Notes: generated from the letters alone by a model not told the origin. A stretch of DNA of 64,000 nucleotides from Brevibacterium sp. W7.2 (GCF_018137945.1 NZ_CP073089.1:2170001-2234000); one strand, 5' to 3'. Positions 38,328-48,150 are shown, counted from the stretch's first letter. Translations and numbers: made by a program.

Positions 38328-39635
38328 TCACTGGCCTTCGGCGCGGATGACGGAGACGACGGAGCGGACGACGGGCAGTTCGCCGAGGCGCTCGACCGTC
38401 CGCGACAGCGCGGCGTCGGTGTTCTCGTGGGTCGCGAGCACGAGCTTGGCGTGCTGGACTCCGTCGTCGTCGATCTCGCCGATCGTCTGGCGCATGAGCT
38501 CGATCGAGGCGCCCTCGGCGGCGAAGACCTCGGAGACCGCGGCGAGCACGCCGGGACGGTCGACGACGTCGAGGGTGATGTGATAGCGCGTGGTGATCGC
38601 CGAGATCGGCAGCAGGGTCGTCTCGGGGTGGAAGGGACGCTCGTACTGTCCGCGACCGCCGAGCACGCGGCGCCGCGCCACGGAGACGACGTCGCCGAGG
38701 ACCGCCGAGGCCGTCGGCGCTCCCCCGGCGCCCTGACCGTAGAACATCAGGGAGCCGGCTGCTTCGGCCTCGACGAAGACCGCGTTGAACGCCCCGTGGA
38801 CCGAGGCCAGCGGATGCGTGCGCGGCAGCAGCGCGGGGTAGACGCGGGCCGAGAGGCCGGGTCCGGCCGGTGAGTCGGCGACGCGTTCGCACACCGCGAG
38901 CAGCTTGATGACGAAGCCCTGCTCCTTGGCCGTGGCGACCATGTCGGCGGTGATGCCGGTGATCCCCTCGACGTGGACGTCGGCGATCGTCATCGGGGCG
39001 TGGAAGGCGAGCGAGGAGAGGATCGCGGCCTTCGCGGCCGCGTCGTGTCCGCCGATGTCGGCCGTCGGGTCCGCCTCGGCGTATCCGAGCTCCTGGGCCG
39101 AGGCCAGCGCGTCGGCGAAGTCCCAGCCCTCGGTGTCCATCTGGTCGAGGATGTAGTTCGTCGTCCCGTTGACGATGCCCATGATCCGGTCGATGCGGTC
39201 ACCGGCGAGCGAGTCGCCGACGGGCCGGATGATCGGGATGGCACCGGCCACCGCGGCTTCGTGCTCGAGGCGGACCTCGGTGTCGTCGGCGGCGGCCATG
39301 AGCTCGCCGTAGGAGGCCGCGAGCAGCGCCTTGTTCGCGGTGACGACCGAGGATCCCTGCGCGAGCGCCTGCATGATGAGCGTCTTCGCCGGTTCGATCC
39401 CGCCCATCAGCTCGATGACGATGTCGGCCCCGGTGATCGCCGCCTCGGCGTCGGTGGTGAGCAGGCCGGGGTCGATCCCGGGCCGGTCCTTGCCGAGGTC
39501 ACGGACGACGACGGCGGTGAGCTCGAGGGGGGCGCCGATCCGCTCCGCCAGCGCCTCGGAGCGGGACTGGATGCGCGCGGCGACCTCGGTGCCGACGACT
39601 CCGCTTCCGAGCATCGCGACTTTCAATGGCTGCAT
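38328..39635 (-). CDS. hom: Homoserine dehydrogenase
   Basis: Reduces aspartate semialdehyde to homoserine, the branch point to Thr and Met. The 435-residue protein has the dinucleotide site [11 protein letters not shown] at the N-terminus, the catalytic-domain block [11 protein letters not shown], and a C-terminal ACT domain of about 80 residues ([20 protein letters not shown]) that in relatives mediates threonine feedback. It lies 50 bases after lysA and 43 before thrC. Confidence 0.96.
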   Translation of the reverse strand: MQPLKVAMLGSGVVGTEVAARIQSRSEALAERIGAPLELTAVVVRDLGKDRPGIDPGLLTTDAEAAITGADIVIELMGGIEPAKTLIMQALAQGSSVVTANKALLAASYGELMAAADDTEVRLEHEAAVAGAIPIIRPVGDSLAGDRIDRIMGIVNGTTNYILDQMDTEGWDFADALASAQELGYAEADPTADIGGHDAAAKAAILSSLAFHAPMTIADVHVEGITGITADMVATAKEQGFVIKLLAVCERVADSPAGPGLSARVYPALLPRTHPLASVHGAFNAVFVEAEAAGSLMFYGQGAGGAPTASAVLGDVVSVARRRVLGGRGQYERPFHPETTLLPISAITTRYHITLDVVDRPGVLAAVSEVFAAEGASIELMRQTIGEIDDDGVQHAKLVLATHENTDAALSRTVERLGELPVVRSVVSVIRAEGQ

Positions 39636-39685
39636 GGCTCACTCTCTGTTCTTCGGTCTCTGCACAGGTGGGGGCTGCGTCATCG

Positions 39686-41122
39686 TCACTGCCGGGTGGC
39701 GTCGGCCATCCCGGGGTCGTTCGCAAAGAGCTGCGAGTACGTCTCGGGAGTGACGATCCAGTCCACCCTATCCGGTGTCACGGCCAGCACCCCCGGTCGG
39801 GCGACATGATTGTAGTTGCTCGACAGGGCGCGGCAGTAGGCTCCGGTGCCGGGAACGGCGACGAGGTCGCCGGGGGCGACGTCGGCGCCCATGTACTCGT
39901 CGCGGACGATGATGTCGCCGGACTCGCAGTGCTTCCCGACGACGCGGACGACGGCGGGGGCGGCATCGGAGTTCCGATTGGCCAAGGTACACGAATAGTC
40001 GGCGTCGTAGAGAGCTGTCCGAATGTTGTCGCTCATGCCGCCGTCGACGGCGACGTACGTGCGCACGCCGGAGTCGGTGACGACCTCCTTGACGGTGCCG
40101 ACCGCGTAGAGGGTGAAGACCGCCGGGGAGACGATCGCGCGGCCGGGCTCGATGGAGATCCGCGGCACGTTCGTCCCGAGCCCGCGGCACTCCTTGGCCA
40201 CCACCTCGGCGAGGGCGGTGGCCATCTCCGCGACGGGGATGGGCGTGTCCTGCGAGGTGTAGCGGATGCCGAAGCCGCCGCCGAGGTCGACGTCGGGCAG
40301 GTCGACGCCGTGGTCGGACATGATCTGGGCCCGCAGCGCGAGCACCCGCGCGGCCGCGACCTGGAATCCGGAGATGTCGAAGATCTGGGAGCCGATGTGC
40401 GAGTGGAGGCCGTCGAGGCGCAGGTGCGCGGAGTCGACGACGCGGGCGGCGGCCTCGGCGGCCTTGCCGGCGGCGACGGAGAGACCGAACTTCTGGTCTT
40501 CGTGCGCCGTGGCGATGAAGTCGTGGGTGTGGGCTTCGACGCCGACGGTGACGCGGAGCATGACGGGGGCGATGACGCCCTTGGCCGCGGCCACGGCTTC
40601 GAGCCGATCGACCTCGTCGAGGCTGTCGACGATGATCCGTCCGACGCCGTAGTCGAGGGCGTACTCGAGTTCGGCGAGCGACTTGTTGTTCCCGTGCAGA
40701 CCGATGCTCTCCCCCGGCACGCCGGCGGCGTGGGCGATCATCATCTCCCCGAGCGAGCACGTGTCGAGCCCGAGACCGGCCTCGTGCACCCACTTGGCGA
40801 CGGCGGTGCAGAGGAAGGCCTTGCCGGCGTAGAAGACGTCGACGCCGGACAGGCCCTTCTCCGGGGCGAACGCCGCCGCGTAGGCATCGCGGTAGAGCCC
40901 GGCACGGGAGCGGAAGTCATCGACGTCGAAGACGAAGGTCGGGGTGCCGAAGCGCTCGGCGAGCTCGGTCACCGGGTGCCCGGCGATCGTGAGCACACCG
41001 TCGTCGCCCTTGGCCACGTTGTCCGACCAGAGGCTCGGCATGACGGCGTTGACGTCGTCGGGGTAGGGCAGCCACACGGGTGCGGGGGTCGCATGGAGCT
41101 GACCGGCGATGTGGGCGGGCAT
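39686..41122 (-). CDS. lysA: Diaminopimelate decarboxylase
   Basis: PLP enzyme of 478 residues that makes lysine from meso-DAP. The cofactor lysine is in FYAGKAFLC, the glycine loop in DLGGGFGIRY, and the active-site Cys in SGDIIVRDEY-adjacent KHCESGD. The protein is some 50 residues longer than E. coli LysA through an N-terminal extension, normal for actinobacteria. Start ATG directly abuts the nrtL stop and has GGAGAGG upstream. Confidence 0.96.
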   Translation of the reverse strand: MPAHIAGQLHATPAPVWLPYPDDVNAVMPSLWSDNVAKGDDGVLTIAGHPVTELAERFGTPTFVFDVDDFRSRAGLYRDAYAAAFAPEKGLSGVDVFYAGKAFLCTAVAKWVHEAGLGLDTCSLGEMMIAHAAGVPGESIGLHGNNKSLAELEYALDYGVGRIIVDSLDEVDRLEAVAAAKGVIAPVMLRVTVGVEAHTHDFIATAHEDQKFGLSVAAGKAAEAAARVVDSAHLRLDGLHSHIGSQIFDISGFQVAAARVLALRAQIMSDHGVDLPDVDLGGGFGIRYTSQDTPIPVAEMATALAEVVAKECRGLGTNVPRISIEPGRAIVSPAVFTLYAVGTVKEVVTDSGVRTYVAVDGGMSDNIRTALYDADYSCTLANRNSDAAPAVVRVVGKHCESGDIIVRDEYMGADVAPGDLVAVPGTGAYCRALSSNYNHVARPGVLAVTPDRVDWIVTPETYSQLFANDPGMADATRQ

Positions 41123-42256
41123 TCATATCCTCTCCGGGGCGGTGACGCCCAGCAGTCGCAGTCCTGTGGCGAGGACCGTGGTCGCACCGGCCGCGAGCAC
41201 GCAGCGAGCTGCGTGGACGGCGGTGATGTCGGCATCGAGTGTCGGAACGATGGCGCGCTCGGCCGCCGACCATGCGGTGAGGGCCGCGGCGAGGTCCTCG
41301 AGGACGGCGGTCACCGAGCGCAGGGACTCCCCCGGCCGCCTGCCGGTGTCGGCGTGCCTGCCGGCACCGTCGTACCTGCCGGTCGGCTGCGGGCTGTCCG
41401 ACTGGGATCGAGTGTCGGCGTGTCTGCCGGTCGGCTGTGGGCCGTCCGGCTGGGATCCGGTATCGGCGTGCCCGCCGGTCGCGGCTGATGCGGTCGTCGC
41501 AGTTCCGGTCGCCCGGGCGAGGACTCCTGCGGCCTCGGTGATCCGCAGCGCGAGCTGACGGTCGGCGGGAGCGAGGGTGACGTCCGGCGTGCGATGCTCT
41601 GCCTCGTCCACAGCGAGTCCCGCGGCGACGCGGATTCCCGCCGCAGCGGCGCGGCGGAGCAGGCGACGCCCGGTGGCATGGGCGTGCTGGACGCGGTGGA
41701 GCGGGTTGGCTGGAGCGGCCGTGCGAAGCAGCTCGACGTCACGGGCGAGGACGGTCGCGGTCCGCGAGCGGGCGGACCCGTAGCGGAGGGCATCGGCGTC
41801 GAGGACTCCAAGACTGGCCGGCTCCATCAGGCGGTCTGACGAGGCGAGGGTCGCTCCGGAACCGGGATCGCCGAGGTGACGGCCCGCGGCGACCTGCGCG
41901 ACGGTGCCGAGCAGGGCGGGGGTCTCCAGCACGATGCGGAGGAATCCCGGACCGGTGACCGTGACCGACGCGATGTCCGGGTGGGAGGCGACAGCCTCGG
42001 CGATGGACTCCGCCGTCGACAGCGGCTCTCGCGTGCCCAGGCGCAGGGGCAGATTGGACTGCCAGTCCCCCGCGGCGACGTCACCGCCGCGTCGCAGCAC
42101 AGTGCCGGTCGGCACTGCGCCTGGTGCCGGCGCGTTGCCGGGTGACGACCCGTCGGACGGCAGAGCATCTGTGCCGGTGGGGGCCGGATCCTCCGCGGGG
42201 CGCAGCGTCGACAGAGCCGCCTCGGCGAGGACGACGTGCAGCTGTTCCGGGGTCAC
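41123..42256 (-). CDS. nrtL: ArgS-related anticodon-binding protein (NrtL type)
   Basis: A 377-residue relative of arginyl-tRNA synthetase that lacks the catalytic domain. The N-terminal part matches the ArgS additional domain (NLPLRLGTREP, TVTGPGFLRIVL), and the C-terminal half the DALR anticodon-binding domain (YGSARSRTATVL, NPLHRVQHAHA, LRLLGVTAPERI). HIGH and KMSKS motifs are absent. The DALR domain carries an inserted tandem repeat (HADTRSQSDSPQPTGR units). In actinobacteria such a gene is regularly placed upstream of lysA, as here with zero spacing, so a tRNA-linked role near lysine synthesis is possible. Confidence 0.8.
   Translation of the reverse strand: MTPEQLHVVLAEAALSTLRPAEDPAPTGTDALPSDGSSPGNAPAPGAVPTGTVLRRGGDVAAGDWQSNLPLRLGTREPLSTAESIAEAVASHPDIASVTVTGPGFLRIVLETPALLGTVAQVAAGRHLGDPGSGATLASSDRLMEPASLGVLDADALRYGSARSRTATVLARDVELLRTAAPANPLHRVQHAHATGRRLLRRAAAAGIRVAAGLAVDEAEHRTPDVTLAPADRQLALRITEAAGVLARATGTATTASAATGGHADTGSQPDGPQPTGRHADTRSQSDSPQPTGRYDGAGRHADTGRRPGESLRSVTAVLEDLAAALTAWSAAERAIVPTLDADITAVHAARCVLAAGATTVLATGLRLLGVTAPERI
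41376..41471 (-). repeat. 48-bp tandem repeat inside nrtL
   Basis: Two 48-base units (41376-41423 and 41424-41471) encode 16-residue HADT.SQ.D.PQPTGR repeats; degenerate partial copies flank them (from about 41340). The insert breaks the anticodon-binding domain at a surface loop. Confidence 0.75.
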
Positions 42257-42305
42257 GTCCCCAGCGTACTCGGGGCGGCGGACACCGGCCGAATCGTCCG
42301 CATGC

Positions 42306-43481
42306 TCAGATGTGCCCGGGTCGGCTCGCCGGGATGGTGACGCCGAGCTTGAGGACGACGGAGGCGAGGACGAGGACGATCGCGGGGGTGAGGGTGTCGA
42401 AGCTCTCGACGAGGAGGGCGAAGAGCAGCGGCCCGGTGGCGGCCATGAGGTAGCCGCCGCCCTGGACGAAGCCGGCGAGGGCCGCCGAGGCCCCCGGGGT
42501 CGCCGAGCGCAGGGTGATGAGGGTGAGAGCGAGAGGGAACGTCGAGATGCCGATGCCGAGGAGCACCGTCCACAGCACCGGGGCCGCCTGCGGGGCGAGC
42601 CAGAGACCGATGTAGCCCGCCGCGAGGCTGAAGCAGAAGGCGATGACGATCGGGGCGGCGCTGCGCAGGCGCGCCGTGAGCGCCGGGAGGACGAAGCCGA
42701 GGACGAGGGGCACGGCGGTGACGAGGGCGAGCATGGCCCCGGCGAAGGCGGAGTCGAATCCCGCGCGGGTGAGCAGCGGGGGCAGCCAGGTGAAGAGGAT
42801 GAAGTTGTTGAACGACGTCATCCCCGTCATCGTCATCAGCGCCCAGGCCCGCGGGGTCCGCAGCAGGCGGCGCAGCTCGGCGCCGCCGACGACGGTCGCG
42901 GTCACGGTCGCCCGGGCCGGGGGCCTGCGCACGGCGATGACCGCCCACACGGCGACGGCGACGAGCGCACACGCGACCCACACGAGCAGCGAGCCCCGCC
43001 AGTCGAACTGTCTGGCCAGCGGGACCGCGACGAGCGGCGGGAGGAATGTGCCGAGCTGGAGCAGACCGACGTGGACGGTCGACATGAGAGCGACCCGGTC
43101 GGGGAAGTGCGACTTGACGATCGGGGGCACGACGACATTGCCGAATCCCATGCCGAGGAGCGCGACGACGCTGAGGAGGAGGAAGAGCGTCGGGGAGGAC
43201 ACGAGGGCGCGGGCACCGAGGCCGAGGGCGATCATGATCATCGCGACGAGGCTGACGGTGATCGCCGAATACCGGGAGACGAGCCGCGGGGCGAGGAACC
43301 CGCCGACCCCGTAGAGGAGCGGTGGCAGCATCCCGATGATCGCGAGGAACGCGGCGCTCAGCGGGATCTCGGTGCCCATGAGATCGAGCAGCGGCGAGAG
43401 ACCCGTGACACCGGGACGGAGGTTGAAGGCGGCGACGACGATGCCGAGCAGGATGATCGCGGTCGTCCAGGCAGCCCTCAT
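42306..43481 (-). CDS. MFS transporter, CynX/NimT family
   Basis: Twelve-helix major facilitator of 391 residues. The start FNLRPGVTGLSPLL and the segment MGFGNVVVPPIVKSHFPDRV are typical for the CynX/NimT (cyanate / 2-nitroimidazole) group. Substrate unknown. It lies between nrtL (49 bases) and the FtsX permease gene on the same strand. Confidence 0.87.
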   Translation of the reverse strand: MRAAWTTAIILLGIVVAAFNLRPGVTGLSPLLDLMGTEIPLSAAFLAIIGMLPPLLYGVGGFLAPRLVSRYSAITVSLVAMIMIALGLGARALVSSPTLFLLLSVVALLGMGFGNVVVPPIVKSHFPDRVALMSTVHVGLLQLGTFLPPLVAVPLARQFDWRGSLLVWVACALVAVAVWAVIAVRRPPARATVTATVVGGAELRRLLRTPRAWALMTMTGMTSFNNFILFTWLPPLLTRAGFDSAFAGAMLALVTAVPLVLGFVLPALTARLRSAAPIVIAFCFSLAAGYIGLWLAPQAAPVLWTVLLGIGISTFPLALTLITLRSATPGASAALAGFVQGGGYLMAATGPLLFALLVESFDTLTPAIVLVLASVVLKLGVTIPASRPGHI

Positions 43482-43553
43482 AGAGGCCGTTCTACCACTG
43501 TCCCTGCCGCCGACCGCCCAGCGGGGTCACGTCGTGCCGGCCGTCCAGCGGAC

Positions 43554-46094
43554 TCAGTTCTCCTGCTTGAGGCCCTCGACGGGAGAGAGCCGGGCCGCGC
43601 GTCGGGCCGGAGCGAGGGCGGAGAGGATGCCGGCGAGCATGGCGACGACGAGGATGCCCGCCGAGGCCAGCAGCGACCAGTCGACGACGAAGGCGTTCGA
43701 GAAGTCGGCGGTGATGAGCCGGGTGGCGACGATGCCGAGGGCCCCGCCGAGGGCGAGGCCGATGAGTGCGGCGACGACGGAGATGAGCACGGCCTCGAAC
43801 GCGAGCAGGGCGCGCAGCTGGGCGAGGCTCAATCCGAGCGCCCGCAGCAGCGAGTTCTCCCGCCGCCGTTCGATGACCGAGAGGCTGATCGTGTTCGACA
43901 CCCCGATGAGGGCGATGAGGACGGCGACGAAGAGGACGCCGACGGCCATGAGGAGCAGCACGTCGATGACCTGGGAGAAGAGTCCGCGGTCGACGGCTGA
44001 GCCGATGACCTCGTCGGTGGGGACATCGAGCGCCTCGGCGACGTCCTGCCGGATCCGCAGGATGTCGGTGACGCTCTGGTCGGGGGTGAGCGTGATGAGC
44101 ACGGCGGTCGCGGCCGGGGAGATCCCGATGGCGTTGCCGACGTCGGCGGTCGTGAAGTACGCCCGGGTCGACTCGCCGGCGCGTTCGACGGGAAATGCGG
44201 CGTCGGTGAGGCCGCGGACGACGACGGTGTCGCGCGGATAGTCGGCGGGCACGGTGACCCGGCCGGGCACGAGAGGCGGGGCGGCGTCGCCGAGGAGCGC
44301 CTCGGCGGATCCGGGATCGAGGATGTAGAGCTCGGCCTCGTCGTCGACGACCTGCCCGTGATAGGCGAGCACCGCCGTGTCGACGCCGTCGATGTCCCTG
44401 ATGTCGCTCAGCGTCGTCGCATCGGTGCCGTTGCCCAGCGACACCGCGACGTCGATCGGGAAGTGCTGTTCGAGTCCCGCGCTCAGCGTCGCCTTCGTCG
44501 ACATGCCGCCGACGACGAGGGTGGACACGAGGGTGACGCCGATGACGAGGGCCGCGGCGGTCGAGCCGGTGCGACGGCGGTTGCGCAGCGTGTTGAGCGT
44601 CGCGAGCTGGCCCGGCAGCCCCCACGGGGTGACGGCGAGATCCCCGATCCACGAGACGACGGGCGGGATGATCTGACCCGAGCAGAGGACGATCCCGACG
44701 ACGACGAGGGCGCCGCCCACGGCGCCGACGACGATCCAGGCACTCGACCCGGCGGCGAAGATCAGTGCGGCGACGATGCTCACCGCCCCGATCGCGATGC
44801 TCCCCCAGCCGGCCGCCCCGCGGGCCCGTGACTGGCGGGTCGGGGCGCCCGTGACATCGAAGGGCTGAAGCGCCTCGAGGGGCGTCACGGCGATCGCGCT
44901 GCGGGCCGGCCGGACGGTCGCGGCCAGGGTGAGGATGACGCCGACGACGACGCCGACGACGAGCGCCCAGCCGGGCACCGAGAGCGAGACGTAGGCGAAC
45001 TCGCTCTCCCAGAAGCGCCGCGCCACGGCGATGAGCGCGGCACTGACCCCGATCCCCGCGATGACGCCGACGACCGACCCGGCGAGGCCGACGACGAGTC
45101 CCTCGACGAGCACCGACCCGTAGAGCTGCCGCCGGGAGGCGCCGAGGCAGCGCAGCAGGGCGAGCTCGCGGCGGCGGCCGGCGACGATGACGGAGAACGT
45201 GTTCGAGACGACGAGGACGGCGACGACGACGGAGATCCCCGCGCAGCCGAGCAGCATCCACGCGATGAAGCTGCTGCCCTGGGAGAACTCCGCGACCTGC
45301 CGGTCGATCGCCTCGTCGACGCTGAGCGTCTGCAGCTGCCCGCGCAGGGCGGAGTCGGCGAGGAACGCATCGACCCCGGTGCGCACCGCCGCGGGGTCGA
45401 CGCCATCCGCGTCGAGGTCGATCTGGATCGCCGAGACCCGGCCGATCTGGGCGAAGTGCTCGCGGTAGCTCGCCGCCGTCGTCAGGGCCCGGGGCAGGCC
45501 GGCGAGCGTCGGGTCCTCCCCCATCTCGGCGATGCCGACGACCGTGAAGTCGGTCACGGCGCTGCGCGGGGCGCGGTAGATCGGCATCTCCTCGGCGTCG
45601 GTGTCGATGCGCGCCGAGGCGGTGGAGAAGCGCACGACGTCACCGACGCCCAGTCCGAGGTCGGCGGCCGTTCCGGAGTCGACGACGAGGTCGGTCGGTG
45701 CCTGCGGCCGGGTTCCCTCGCGCACGGCGAAGGTGTCGAGACCCGGATCGACCGGGGTCGGAGAGATCGCGAAATCCGTGTCGGCGAAGGCGTCGCTGCG
45801 GCCCGAGGCGATCGCGCTCGCCGCGACGTCGACGGCGCCGATCCCCGGCTGCGCGGCGAGGTCGTCGCTGAAGGCGGCGACCGCGGAGGGGTCGAGGTCG
45901 GCTCCCGTCTCGGGCATGAGCACGAGGTCGGCGTTGGCGTACGACTGGCTGATGCCGTCGCGCACGCTGGCATCGAGCGAGGCGCTGATGATGAGGGTCG
46001 CGGAGACGAAGCCCGCCGCCAACGCGATGCCGAGCCCGATCGCGGTGAACCGCGCGAAGTGGACTCGGATCTGCGCGAAGGCGACGGCGATCAC
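43554..46094 (-). CDS. FtsX-like ABC transporter permease
   Basis: Membrane protein of 846 residues with the duplicated MacB/FtsX layout: one N-terminal helix, a large extracytoplasmic domain, three helices near 265-385, a short linker with an extra helix pair, a second external domain and three C-terminal helices. The family pattern ERRRENSLLRALGLSLAQLR is seen before the last helices and AGRRRELALLRCLGASRRQL in the first set. With its ATPase it likely moves lipids or peptides out of, or senses signals across, the membrane. Start overlaps the ATPase stop (ATGA). Confidence 0.9.
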   Translation of the reverse strand: MIAVAFAQIRVHFARFTAIGLGIALAAGFVSATLIISASLDASVRDGISQSYANADLVLMPETGADLDPSAVAAFSDDLAAQPGIGAVDVAASAIASGRSDAFADTDFAISPTPVDPGLDTFAVREGTRPQAPTDLVVDSGTAADLGLGVGDVVRFSTASARIDTDAEEMPIYRAPRSAVTDFTVVGIAEMGEDPTLAGLPRALTTAASYREHFAQIGRVSAIQIDLDADGVDPAAVRTGVDAFLADSALRGQLQTLSVDEAIDRQVAEFSQGSSFIAWMLLGCAGISVVVAVLVVSNTFSVIVAGRRRELALLRCLGASRRQLYGSVLVEGLVVGLAGSVVGVIAGIGVSAALIAVARRFWESEFAYVSLSVPGWALVVGVVVGVILTLAATVRPARSAIAVTPLEALQPFDVTGAPTRQSRARGAAGWGSIAIGAVSIVAALIFAAGSSAWIVVGAVGGALVVVGIVLCSGQIIPPVVSWIGDLAVTPWGLPGQLATLNTLRNRRRTGSTAAALVIGVTLVSTLVVGGMSTKATLSAGLEQHFPIDVAVSLGNGTDATTLSDIRDIDGVDTAVLAYHGQVVDDEAELYILDPGSAEALLGDAAPPLVPGRVTVPADYPRDTVVVRGLTDAAFPVERAGESTRAYFTTADVGNAIGISPAATAVLITLTPDQSVTDILRIRQDVAEALDVPTDEVIGSAVDRGLFSQVIDVLLLMAVGVLFVAVLIALIGVSNTISLSVIERRRENSLLRALGLSLAQLRALLAFEAVLISVVAALIGLALGGALGIVATRLITADFSNAFVVDWSLLASAGILVVAMLAGILSALAPARRAARLSPVEGLKQEN

Positions 46095-46837
46095 TGTCCG
46101 CTCAGCTCGCTCAGTCCGGTGGCGACCGCCTGCGGGGTCGGCGAGGTGATCTCTCCCCCGACGCGTCCGTCCTTGAGGAGGACGACCCGGTCGGCGTGAG
46201 CGGCGGCGGCGGGATCGTGGGTGACGAGGATGATCGTCTGCCCGTACTGGGAGGCGGCGGCGTGGAGGAGGTCGAGCACCTCGGCGCCGGAGAGGGAGTC
46301 GAGATTGCCCGTCGGTTCGTCGGCGAAGACGACGTCGGGGCGGGTGAGCAGCGCACGGGCGACGGCGACGCGCTGCTGCTGACCGCCGGAGAGCTCATGC
46401 GGACGGTGCTTGAGCCGGTCGCCGATGCCGAGGCGCTCGACGATCTCCGCCTTCCAGGCGGTGTCGATGGTGCCGCGGGCCAGGGACACGGGCAGATCTA
46501 TGTTCTGCTCGGCGTTGAGCGTGGGCACGAGGTTGAAGGCCTGGAAGATGAAGCCGACCCGGTCGCGGCGCAGCTGGGTGAGTTCGCGGTCGTTGAGCGC
46601 GGTGATGTCCTCACCGCGCATGAGGATCTCGCCCGAGTCGACGCGGTCGAGTCCGGCGAGGACGTGCATGAACGTCGACTTGCCCGACCCGGAGGGACCC
46701 ATGATCGCGGTGAGCCGACCGGAGTCGAAGTCGACGCTGATGTCATCGAGCGCGGTCACCGCGGTGTCGTCGCGGCCGAAGCTCTTGCGCAGGCCGCGGG
46801 CCCGCAGCACCACCTCGGTGTCGGTTGTCGTCGTCAT
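46091..46837 (-). CDS. ABC transporter ATP-binding protein (MacB/LolD type)
   Basis: ATPase of 248 residues paired with the FtsX-like permease. Walker A GPSGSGKST, Q-loop IFQAFNLVPTLN, signature LSGGQQQR, Walker B VVFADEPTGNLD and H-loop THDP are all intact. I use the ATG (MTTTTDTE) preceded by GAGGACA; the longer open frame upstream is the translation of the tRNA-Arg gene and not protein coding. Confidence 0.93.
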   Translation of the reverse strand: MTTTTDTEVVLRARGLRKSFGRDDTAVTALDDISVDFDSGRLTAIMGPSGSGKSTFMHVLAGLDRVDSGEILMRGEDITALNDRELTQLRRDRVGFIFQAFNLVPTLNAEQNIDLPVSLARGTIDTAWKAEIVERLGIGDRLKHRPHELSGGQQQRVAVARALLTRPDVVFADEPTGNLDSLSGAEVLDLLHAAASQYGQTIILVTHDPAAAAHADRVVLLKDGRVGGEITSPTPQAVATGLSELSGQ

Positions 46838-46880
46838 CACTGTCCTCATCGTCTGGCTGACCGGAGGGGAGAACGAGAAA

Positions 46881-46909
46881 CCGCCCACCTCAGCGACTGA
46901 GATGGGCGG
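46881..46909 (-). terminator. Terminator of tRNA-Arg(CCG)
   Basis: Inverted repeat CCGCCCATCTCAG / CTGAGGTGGGCGG with a three-base loop, lying seven bases past the tRNA 3' end. On the minus strand it is followed by TTTCTC, as expected for an intrinsic terminator. Confidence 0.8.
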
Positions 46910-46916
46910 ATCGCTG

Positions 46917-46989
46917 TGCCCGCGACAGGATTCGAACCTACGACCTTCTGCTCCGGAGGCAGACGCTCTATCCACTGAGCTACGCGGGC
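46917..46989 (-). tRNA. tRNA-Arg (anticodon CCG)
   Basis: Cloverleaf on the minus strand: acceptor GCCCGCG/CGCGGGC, D-arm GCTC/GAGC, anticodon stem TCTGC/GCAGA around loop CTCCGGA (anticodon CCG, arginine), T-arm GTAGG-TTCGAAT-CCTGT (one G-T pair). CCA is not encoded; discriminator base is A. Confidence 0.96.
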
Positions 46990-47031
46990 AACGCATGTCA
47001 TGCTATCACCGACTGCGAGGTGAACCCAAAA

Positions 47032-47056
47032 CGCCGCCCGACGGTGTCGGGCGGCG
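47032..47056 (-). terminator. Terminator of the M15 peptidase gene
   Basis: Perfect 11-base stem CGCCGCCCGAC with a three-base loop, followed on the minus strand by TTTTGGG. It is the most classical intrinsic terminator in the window, 14 bases past the stop of the peptidase gene. Confidence 0.88.
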
Positions 47057-47070
47057 GAGCGGGTGAGGGC

Positions 47071-48048
47071 TCAGGAGCCCTTCATGTCCTTGCGACCGGG
47101 CACGTACTCCCAGTGCCAGAGCTCGTAGGAGTTCGCCTTGGCCCAGTCCGGGTTCTCCCAGCCGTACTTGCCGGCGTTGGCCTCGAGCCACGCGTAGTTC
47201 GAGGTGTCGAGGTCGAGCGCCAGGCCCCACCCGTGGTTGGAGGTGCCCGGGCGCGCGGCGAAGCCGGGCTTGCGCGCGGCCACGGAGATCTGACCCTCGA
47301 GCGAGCGGTAGGAGTCGGTGATGCCGATGTCCTTGCCGGTCTCCTTCTTGAACGCGGCGTTCATCTCCGCGAAGGCGACGGCGGCGTCCGAGCGCAGCTT
47401 GTGATCGCCGACGCCGACGCTGCACAGCCACTCCTCGGGCAGCTCGCCATTCGACGGGGTGCCCGACGGCGCCTCACCGGAGCAGCCGGGCAGGACGGTC
47501 TTCTCGATCGCGCGGGACGCGGCCTCGGCCTTGTTCTGCTTCGCGCTGGGCGCGCCGATCTCGATGCTCGTCGTCTCATCGGTCTCCGGGATGTCCGCGG
47601 AGACCGATTCGGCGTTGATGCTGCGCGTCTGCGCCTCGGCCGCGGAGGTGTCGACCTTGACCTCCTGCGAACCGCTCATGTTGCCGGCGATCATCACCGC
47701 GGCGATCGCGGTGCCGGTGACGGAGACGGTGGCCAGCGCCGAGGCGGTGGTCACCCGCTTGCGGCGGACCGAGCGCAGGAGCGCTCCGTCCGAGCCGCGG
47801 TCGCTCAGGGACGCGGCGAGGGTGCCGGTGCCGCGCGATTCGGCGGCCATGGCCGCCCGGCGCGGGGATCCGGCCGCGGCCTTGGCCTCGGCGGCCATCG
47901 CGGCGCGGCGCGGAGAGAGAGTGGTGGACGGGGCTGCTGCCCGGGGCTGCGACGGGGTGTCGCGGGAGAAGGCGCTCGAAGCGGTGTGCTGTTTGCGCAG
48001 ATCGCGCCGGCGGACCGGTGCCACTGCGGTCGAGGAATCACTCGACAT
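47071..48048 (-). CDS. D-alanyl-D-alanine carboxypeptidase, M15/VanY family, membrane-anchored
   Basis: A 325-residue cell-wall enzyme. The first 95 residues are a basic, Ala/Arg/Ser-rich cytoplasmic segment with a repeated PRRAAMAAE motif, followed by one membrane helix (residues 98-120, TTASALATVSVTGTAIAAVM). The extracellular C-terminal 130 residues are a VanY-type zinc D,D-peptidase: SYRSLEGQ, GTSNHGWGLALDLD (His and Asp zinc ligands) and ELWHWEYV (catalytic Glu and third ligand His). A Cys pair (LPGCSG, EWLCSVG) could form a disulfide. It likely trims D-Ala from peptidoglycan stems. Confidence 0.9.
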   Translation of the reverse strand: MSSDSSTAVAPVRRRDLRKQHTASSAFSRDTPSQPRAAAPSTTLSPRRAAMAAEAKAAAGSPRRAAMAAESRGTGTLAASLSDRGSDGALLRSVRRKRVTTASALATVSVTGTAIAAVMIAGNMSGSQEVKVDTSAAEAQTRSINAESVSADIPETDETTSIEIGAPSAKQNKAEAASRAIEKTVLPGCSGEAPSGTPSNGELPEEWLCSVGVGDHKLRSDAAVAFAEMNAAFKKETGKDIGITDSYRSLEGQISVAARKPGFAARPGTSNHGWGLALDLDTSNYAWLEANAGKYGWENPDWAKANSYELWHWEYVPGRKDMKGS

Positions 48049-48121
48049 ATCACTCCATACTGTCGTCTGCTGTGCTGCATGCCCGTCGCCTGCGCAACGA
48101 GAGAAAAGCTTATGTCACAAC

Positions 48122-48150
48122 ACTATAACGGCATTGTTACAGAATGTCAT
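48122..48150 (-). promoter_or_regulatory. Predicted promoter of the M15 peptidase gene
   Basis: On the minus strand ATGACA and TATAGT are 17 bases apart, each one base from consensus; the transcript would start about 65 bases before the ATG. One GTTAC motif (48136-48140) lies in the spacer. Confidence 0.65.

Noticed and set aside
46838..46996. N-terminal extension of the ABC ATPase
   Set aside because: The extra codons translate the tRNA-Arg gene and its terminator; the coding start is the ATG at 46837.
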